In this document: piece after piece, positions 60,801 through 64,000 of the stretch
Numbering within the stretch: the stretch's first letter is position 1
Layout: each line of letters begins with the position of its first letter
Assembly: GCF_900496995.4 (NCBI RefSeq)
Contig: NC_044012.1
Coordinates: 1,178,001 to 1,242,000 of the forward strand
Direction: 5' to 3'
From: Aquila chrysaetos chrysaetos
Taxonomy: Eukaryota; Chordata; Aves; Accipitriformes; Accipitridae
DNA: 64,000 bases
Translations under genes and position numbers: made by a program
The notes under the pieces: model-generated
What the model was told of the DNA's origin: nothing
Seen by the model: only the letters and a program-made list of their open reading frames with translations
Databases searched by the model: none

Positions 60801-61430
60801 TTTTTAAAAAAAAAACAAAAAACAAAACAAACAAACAAAAAAAAAAAACCAAAAATCAAACAGATACCAACCCATTTCCTGCTTTTGAGTTGCCTTTGCT
60901 GTCCGTGCTGAGCTGAGAAAGGACATAGTGAGGCGCTTTGGCACTGTCGGCATCAAATATATCCATGTTGGACTCTTCGCAATCTCGACGTTTGATCCCT
61001 GGCCTCTGCTTTGGATTTCGTTTGCGTGATTTACGTGGCACCTCAGTGTTATCATTGTAGGAACTGGTACTCATGTTACTGAAGTTGGAGGGTGAATCCT
61101 CCATCCACATACTGCAGCTCTGTTCTGACTCCAATCCACAGCCCTCATCCTGGCAGGACATCCGACTGTTGTCCAGCAAGTCCTCAGGTGGTGGCGAGAT
61201 GTACAGGACTGTGTGTCTCTTCGGCGTTGACTGCTGCTGCTGGACTGTGTTACTGGTTAACTGCTTTTCACTTACCCCTCGGGTACTTACCCCCACGGCT
61301 GAGGAGCAGCTCTCCACTTGCATAGCCTTGCTGTCGGTGACTGAGGTAGAGTAAATGGTAGGACTGGAAGAGGTGGTAAAGGAGCTGCAAGCACCGCCCA
61401 TGGAGGAAGAGGAAGGAGCTGAAGAAGCAT
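33574..61430 (-). CDS. NFAT5: NFAT5 (TonEBP), Rel-family osmotic stress transcription factor
   Basis: NFAT5 binds TonE/ORE sites as a dimer and activates osmolyte and immune genes. Eleven minus-strand coding exons join in frame: 60872-61430, 55664-55856, 50814-51004, 48645-48817, 44647-44781, 44424-44476, 42282-42414, 41559-41636, 37952-38100, 35010-37452 and 33574-33812. They give 1447 codons plus stop. From the internal Met of MGGACSSF there are 1438 aa, close to the human isoform of about 1455 that starts there as I remember. Order: Ser/Thr-rich region, basic nuclear localisation signal ([13 protein letters not shown]), Rel-homology domain with the [14 protein letters not shown]-contact loop, IPT/TIG domain, long Gln-rich activation region, and C-terminus [11 protein letters not shown]. 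The exons coding for the longer N-terminus (the start of the longer isoform) are outside the window. Confidence 0.98.
33813..35009 (-). other. NFAT5: NFAT5 intron (1.2 kb)
   Basis: AT-rich, with a TA-dinucleotide tract at about 34709-34726. Short plus-strand frames here are not supported by any recognisable product. Confidence 0.65.
35010..37452 (-). CDS. NFAT5: NFAT5 large glutamine-rich transactivation exon
   Basis: A single 2443-bp exon, acceptor GCTCTTTTCAG, donor AACA|GTAAGT. It encodes 814 residues of low-complexity Gln/Ser/Asn/Met sequence with repeated motifs of the form Phe-x-Ser/Pro-Gln/Ser-Asn-x-Ile/Met (for example [24 protein letters not shown]). A run of 13 Gln lies at 36670-36708 and a shorter one at about 35563-35583. 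This is the strong C-terminal activation domain of the family. Confidence 0.97.
36670..36708 (-). repeat. NFAT5: CAG/CAA repeat encoding 13 Gln in NFAT5
   Basis: The plus strand reads eight CTG, then TTG/CTG units, which is a pure CAG run of eight plus interrupted codons. It encodes the polyglutamine tract after NALSN. Confidence 0.95.
37952..38100 (-). CDS. NFAT5: NFAT5 exon with NAGNAG acceptor
   Basis: 149 bp, donor AAG|GTAAGT. It encodes [20 protein letters not shown], then [20 protein letters not shown] and EKRSPPVFK, including a second sumoylation-type IKNE motif. The acceptor reads TGCAGCAG, so either AG could be used (one-Ala difference). Confidence 0.95.
38101..41558 (-). other. NFAT5: NFAT5 intron (3.5 kb)
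   Basis: No gene recognised. It contains a two-copy 23-bp tandem duplication at 38819-38864. The neighbouring introns 37453-37951 and 41637-42281 are also featureless. Confidence 0.65.
38819..38864. repeat. 23-bp tandem duplication in an NFAT5 intron
   Basis: CCAATGGGAAAGCCC occurs at 38819 and 38842, with near-identical tails. Confidence 0.85.
41559..41636 (-). CDS. NFAT5: NFAT5 exon after the IPT domain
   Basis: 78 bp, acceptor TCTCAACAG, donor AAAG|GTACTA. It encodes [18 protein letters not shown] then SFEEAIK. The sumoylation-type VKKE motif is visible. Confidence 0.95.
42282..42414 (-). CDS. NFAT5: NFAT5 IPT/TIG domain exon
   Basis: 133 bp, acceptor GTATTGCAG, donor CAT|GTATGT. It encodes [20 protein letters not shown] and [20 protein letters not shown], the last strands of the IPT domain. 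Confidence 0.96.
43376..43524 (-). mobile_element. CR1 LINE 3' end, part 1 (interrupted)
   Basis: Read on the minus strand, this is the avian CR1 3' tail: TTGAGCAACCTGGTCTAGTG, then the AAGGTCCCTTCCAACCC-type block, ending near CATTCTGTGATTCTA. CR1 insertions are usually 5'-truncated, as here. It is interrupted by the LTR at 43525 and resumes at 44120. Confidence 0.9.
43525..44119 (+). mobile_element. Solo LTR of an endogenous retrovirus
   Basis: 595 bp starting TGTCCTGGTTTCGGCTGG and ending TAAACCACAACA, the canonical TG...CA ends. Flanks GGCAC (43520-43524) and GGCAT (44120-44124) form a 5-bp target-site duplication with one mismatch, which fits an ERVL-type element. A poly(A)-type ATTAAA near 43982 gives plus orientation. 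No internal gag, pol or env sequence, so it is a recombined solo LTR. The type is widespread in neoavian birds in my memory. Confidence 0.85.
43917..43966. repeat. ATT-rich microsatellite inside the LTR
   Basis: A TTATTATTATTG-type tract just upstream of the LTR ATTAAA signal. Confidence 0.75.
44120..44270 (-). mobile_element. CR1 LINE 3' end, part 2
   Basis: Continues the CR1 exactly where part 1 stops (GCATCCACAACTTCTCTGGG), through the CTCACAGTGAAGAACTTCTT and AAAGCCATTACTCCTTGTCC blocks, then fades. The right edge is approximate. Confidence 0.85.
44424..44476 (-). CDS. NFAT5: NFAT5 IPT/TIG micro-exon
   Basis: Only 53 bp, too short to show as an ordinary open frame. It encodes [17 protein letters not shown] between acceptor CATTTAG and donor CAG|GTACTT. 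A CR1 fragment ends about 150 bp from its donor side. Confidence 0.95.
44647..44781 (-). CDS. NFAT5: NFAT5 IPT/TIG domain exon
   Basis: 135 bp, acceptor AATTGCAG, donor CTG|GTTAGT. It encodes [20 protein letters not shown] and [20 protein letters not shown]. The IPT fold carries the dimerisation surface. Confidence 0.97.
45343..45450 (+). mobile_element. CR1 LINE 3' end fragment
   Basis: GAGCAACCTGGTCTAGTGGA, then CCCTGCCCATGCCAGGGGGG and the terminal ACCGTTCTGATTCTATGAC identify a short plus-strand CR1 tail. It lies just after a T-rich tract. Confidence 0.88.
46425..46685 (-). mobile_element. Probable old, diverged CR1 fragment
   Basis: Blocks in CR1 order can be matched by eye on the minus strand: ACCACAGAATCCTGG, then ACTTCCAGCAATGGAGATGC, TTCCTGGGCAATCTC, AATTAGGAAGATTTTCTTAT and TTTACTCCTTATCG. 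Divergence is high and the limits are rough. Confidence 0.5.
48645..48817 (-). CDS. NFAT5: NFAT5 end of DNA-binding subdomain
   Basis: 173 bp, acceptor TGTTGTTAG, donor TGCA|GTAAGT. It encodes [20 protein letters not shown], then [20 protein letters not shown] and [11 protein letters not shown]. Confidence 0.97.
48818..50813 (-). other. NFAT5: NFAT5 intron (2.0 kb)
   Basis: AT-rich, with an AAAC-rich simple stretch at about 49385-49450. No gene or mobile element recognised. Confidence 0.6.
50814..51004 (-). CDS. NFAT5: NFAT5 Rel-homology exon
   Basis: 191 bp, acceptor GTGTTTCAG, donor TTGC|GTGAGT. It encodes [20 protein letters not shown] and [20 protein letters not shown], core strands of the DNA-binding Rel-homology domain. 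Confidence 0.97.
51005..55663 (-). other. NFAT5: NFAT5 intron (4.7 kb)
   Basis: No recognisable gene. Homopolymer tracts occur at about 51250-51273 (T), 52410-52425 (A) and 55211-55227 (A). Short frames such as 53833-54030 and 54483-54716 look spurious. Confidence 0.6.
55664..55856 (-). CDS. NFAT5: NFAT5 Rel-homology exon, DNA-contact loop
   Basis: 193 bp, acceptor CTTCCCAG, donor AAAG|GTAGGC. It encodes [20 protein letters not shown], then [20 protein letters not shown] and [10 protein letters not shown]. The R-A-R-Y-x-x-E motif is the Rel/NFAT base-contacting loop. Confidence 0.97.
55857..60871 (-). other. NFAT5: NFAT5 intron (5.0 kb)
   Basis: AT-rich with short CA and A tracts, for example CA near 58557-58570 and A/C-rich near 60807-60850. 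No gene recognised on either strand. Confidence 0.6.
60872..61430 (-). CDS. NFAT5: NFAT5 N-terminal regulatory exon with NLS
   Basis: 559 bp, acceptor ACACCGCAG, unusual donor GG|GTTGGT. It encodes a Ser/Thr-rich segment, [20 protein letters not shown], a Cys/Ser-rich [19 protein letters not shown] stretch and the basic [18 protein letters not shown] signal. In human this region governs tonicity-dependent export and import. An in-frame Met (MGGACSSF) can act as the start of the shorter isoform. Confidence 0.95.
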
Positions 61431-64000
61431 CTGCGGTGTATAATTCAGAAGTAAATACAAGATACATGGTTCTGTGTGTGCTGGCTATAGCAGTCCCATT
61501 GAAATAAAGTGATTTATGAACCGATTTATTTCCCCCAACAAATATTTGGAATTTGGTAAGTTTTAGAATGTAAATGCTTAAAGCAATACAGCCTAACCAA
61601 TACAGTACTTTGGAAATGTCCAAATAAGACTTAGTATGATCCACTGTAATCAACTTCTTTAAAACTTAATGTTAATTCATAAAAATGGCTGCAAGTAAAC
61701 ATAGCTTTCATTGCCTCAGCTGGACTAATTATTTGTGTAGAAGCCATTTCATCTAAAATAATGGAAGCCCCAATGCAAAATGCTTATAATCCACATTTGA
61801 TGCCAATTAAACCATTTATTGTTGGAAATTTTTATTTTTGAAAAAGACGGGACTGTGCTTAGCCACAAAATATTAAAATAAGTTTCTAACCTATGAAGCA
61901 GAGAACTACAGGTCATTTTTAATGCAGACACTCCCTGCTTCAGAGGCAAATCCTGGAATAAAAATATGAGAAAATAAATGAGAAAAAGAGCTGCTGATTA
62001 TTCCATCATAAATGAGAAATAAAATATAAAATCAACTGAGTTGGTAGGCAAAATGGAACTGGTATCAGTCACTATGACATAGCTGTTTATTTTGAAGGTT
62101 CAAAACAGGGATGATATACCTGTATTGGTGACATGCTGATAGAAGGAGACATGAAATTTCTGTAATTTTACTCTTTCAGTCACTGAGACTGATTTCTCTC
62201 AGACTTTTTTAGCTGAGTCCCTTATGCATACAGGGACAGCTTGAGACAGGTATCTGAAAAATTCACATTAAGCAGGATATTTTAAACAATGTGATTGTGA
62301 CTTCTCTGGAGGTGACACAGATCAATCTGTTTTAGAAACATGAGAGGACAGCAAAACGCTTCAGAGAAAACCCTGAAGATTTCTGGAGAACACCACAATC
62401 ATTTCCACTAAGGAATTATGGACAAATCAGCTGAAAACATAGGCTAAAACATTCCACAGGAAGCAGTATGGACAAACATAGGTATTTATTTATTTAAATT
62501 AGCTGTAGCTCACTGAGGAATAACTTAACTGAATTTTATATTCAGATTTAAGCTTCCTAGGGGGAAAATGCTATTTCCTGTATTTCTGCACTGCTGACCA
62601 CAGCTTACACAATAAACCAGAACCACAAAAATAATCTAATTTTAGAAACAAATTGTACATACATACATACGTAATTTTACAGTACGTTTGTTCAGCTAGT
62701 TACTGGTGTCATAGAGGTAATACCTATTATTAAAAGGAACATGATGTTTTCCTTCTTGTTGTTTGGGATTTTTTTAAAATCCAAAATATATTAATCTCTC
62801 AAGTCTAAAAGGTTTAGAGATAGTTGAACTGTTTTATCCAGTTTAAGCTATTTAAAAGTAACAGAATAAAGTATGTTCAGCCATGACAATACATTTAACT
62901 AAAGCAAAACTTAGCAAACCTTCCAATAAATCAGCCTGCTTGTAATTATCGGGGGTATCAATGACTGATGATGAATTTTTAAATCGTTACTGTTTCTTAC
63001 AGCTTTTCTGTGCTAAATGAATTTAAACATACACTACTTCAGATTGTAAAATTTAGTGGTCATTACACTTTATCAATAGACTATTCTGCTTTTATCTTCG
63101 TAGGAAGTCCCTTCCCCGAACCTCCCAGTAAATCAGGAACAGATGAATGATACCAGTTCCATTTCCCAGTTTGTTCTTTGGCAAATATAGTGGCTGAAAT
63201 TGGAGAATTCAGTCACTTTGAACTGCATTCCAATTTAAAGGCAAATTTATCCTTTCTACATCATGCATTAATGCAATGCTTTTTTCAAAAACATTTATAG
63301 GATTGGCAAGAACCATTAAATCTAGGTATTAATTTCAGTGACAATATTTAGGAGCTGATTTGCAGCCACTTTGAGTTGAGAAAGATCATTGCTATTTGGG
63401 ATGAATACTTTGGTTTGTTAAAATAGAATTAGTTTCCATTCATCATTTATACACTCAAACAGAAAGAAATATGCAGCATGCATACAGCATATATGCTGCA
63501 TGCAAGTATTTGCAAACGGAATACATGGAGCACACAGCAGTAATGCTGCAGAACTGGATTACTGAACAGCAATATTTCCCCCATTTAAAATGAATTCTTC
63601 TTTTAATGGATGAAACTGAGTATCATGCATAGTACAACGCAGTGTATGCACATCTCTTGTTCGCCTGTGCATGACAAAGACTTTGACAAATAAATAATTA
63701 CGTACATTGAACCAGGTAGCAGGGCTCTAGAATTGGAAGACTTCTCCTCCAATAGATTAATACCAAAGATTTATCTTTCTGCAGCAGATTCTGGGAATGT
63801 TTTAGAAAGGTCTTTTAAAAGACCTAGAAGAAAAACTTAAAGTGACAATCCTTACACAGGTCTGCATTAGAACAGATATGCCAAACACTGATCGTATCCT
63901 GCTTATCAAATGGTTCAATGCATATCCTGTCCAGAAATGCAACAATTGTACTTTTCCCTTACTTTCCTAGGAAAAAAATAAATAAATAAATCACTAAACA
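61431..64000 (-). other. NFAT5: NFAT5 intron running off the right edge
   Basis: No upstream NFAT5 coding exon is visible, so the exons for the longer N-terminus lie beyond 64000. A 14-bp palindrome, CAGCATATATGCTG, occurs at about 63485-63498. Nothing else recognised. Confidence 0.6.

Noticed and set aside
1-64000. CRISPR arrays, operons, tRNA or rRNA genes
   Set aside because: None seen; the window is eukaryotic nuclear DNA with spliced genes.

Overview
The window is vertebrate genomic DNA, almost certainly from a bird. It shows spliced genes with GT-AG introns, a CpG-island promoter, chicken-repeat-1 (CR1) LINE 3' ends, and a solo LTR of an endogenous-retrovirus type common in neoavian genomes. 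Three protein-coding genes are recognisable from exon translations and conserved exon phases: WWP2 (minus strand, 5' part only), NOB1 (plus strand, complete) and NFAT5 (minus strand, all but its first coding exons). Gene names and human comparisons are from memory; no database search was run.

Region 1-21.3 kb is GC-rich. It holds six coding exons of WWP2 (17,708 down to 2,694), which encode the C2 domain and the start of the linker of a HECT-type E3 ubiquitin ligase. The WW and HECT exons lie beyond the left edge. The rest is WWP2 introns containing many spurious GC-driven open frames. A dense CpG island at about 20.4-21.65 kb separates WWP2 from NOB1 and looks like a shared bidirectional promoter, with ETS sites in both orientations, an E-box and a ZNF143-type element 20 bases upstream of the NOB1 start codon.

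Region 21.3-24.1 kb is NOB1, the endonuclease that matures 18S rRNA. It has nine compact exons encoding 422 aa and a clear poly(A) signal. About 1.1 kb of gene-poor sequence follows. NQO1, which lies here in mammals as I recall the order, is not visible.

Region 25.2-64 kb is AT-rich and belongs to NFAT5 (TonEBP), read leftwards: an N-terminal Ser/Thr-rich and nuclear-localisation exon, Rel-homology DNA-binding exons, IPT/TIG exons, one 2.4-kb glutamine-rich transactivation exon, a short last coding exon, a small intron just after the stop codon, and a final 3' UTR exon of about 7.5 kb. NOB1 and NFAT5 are tail to tail; WWP2 and NOB1 are head to head.

The three genes have no evident joint function; the order is conserved vertebrate synteny. 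I found no undescribed system. The points most worth checking are an in-frame 144-nt alternative donor in WWP2, the 3' UTR intron of NFAT5, a NAGNAG acceptor in NFAT5, the missing NQO1, a solo LTR nested in a CR1 with its target-site duplication, and an unexplained AT-rich block at 19.5-19.7 kb.
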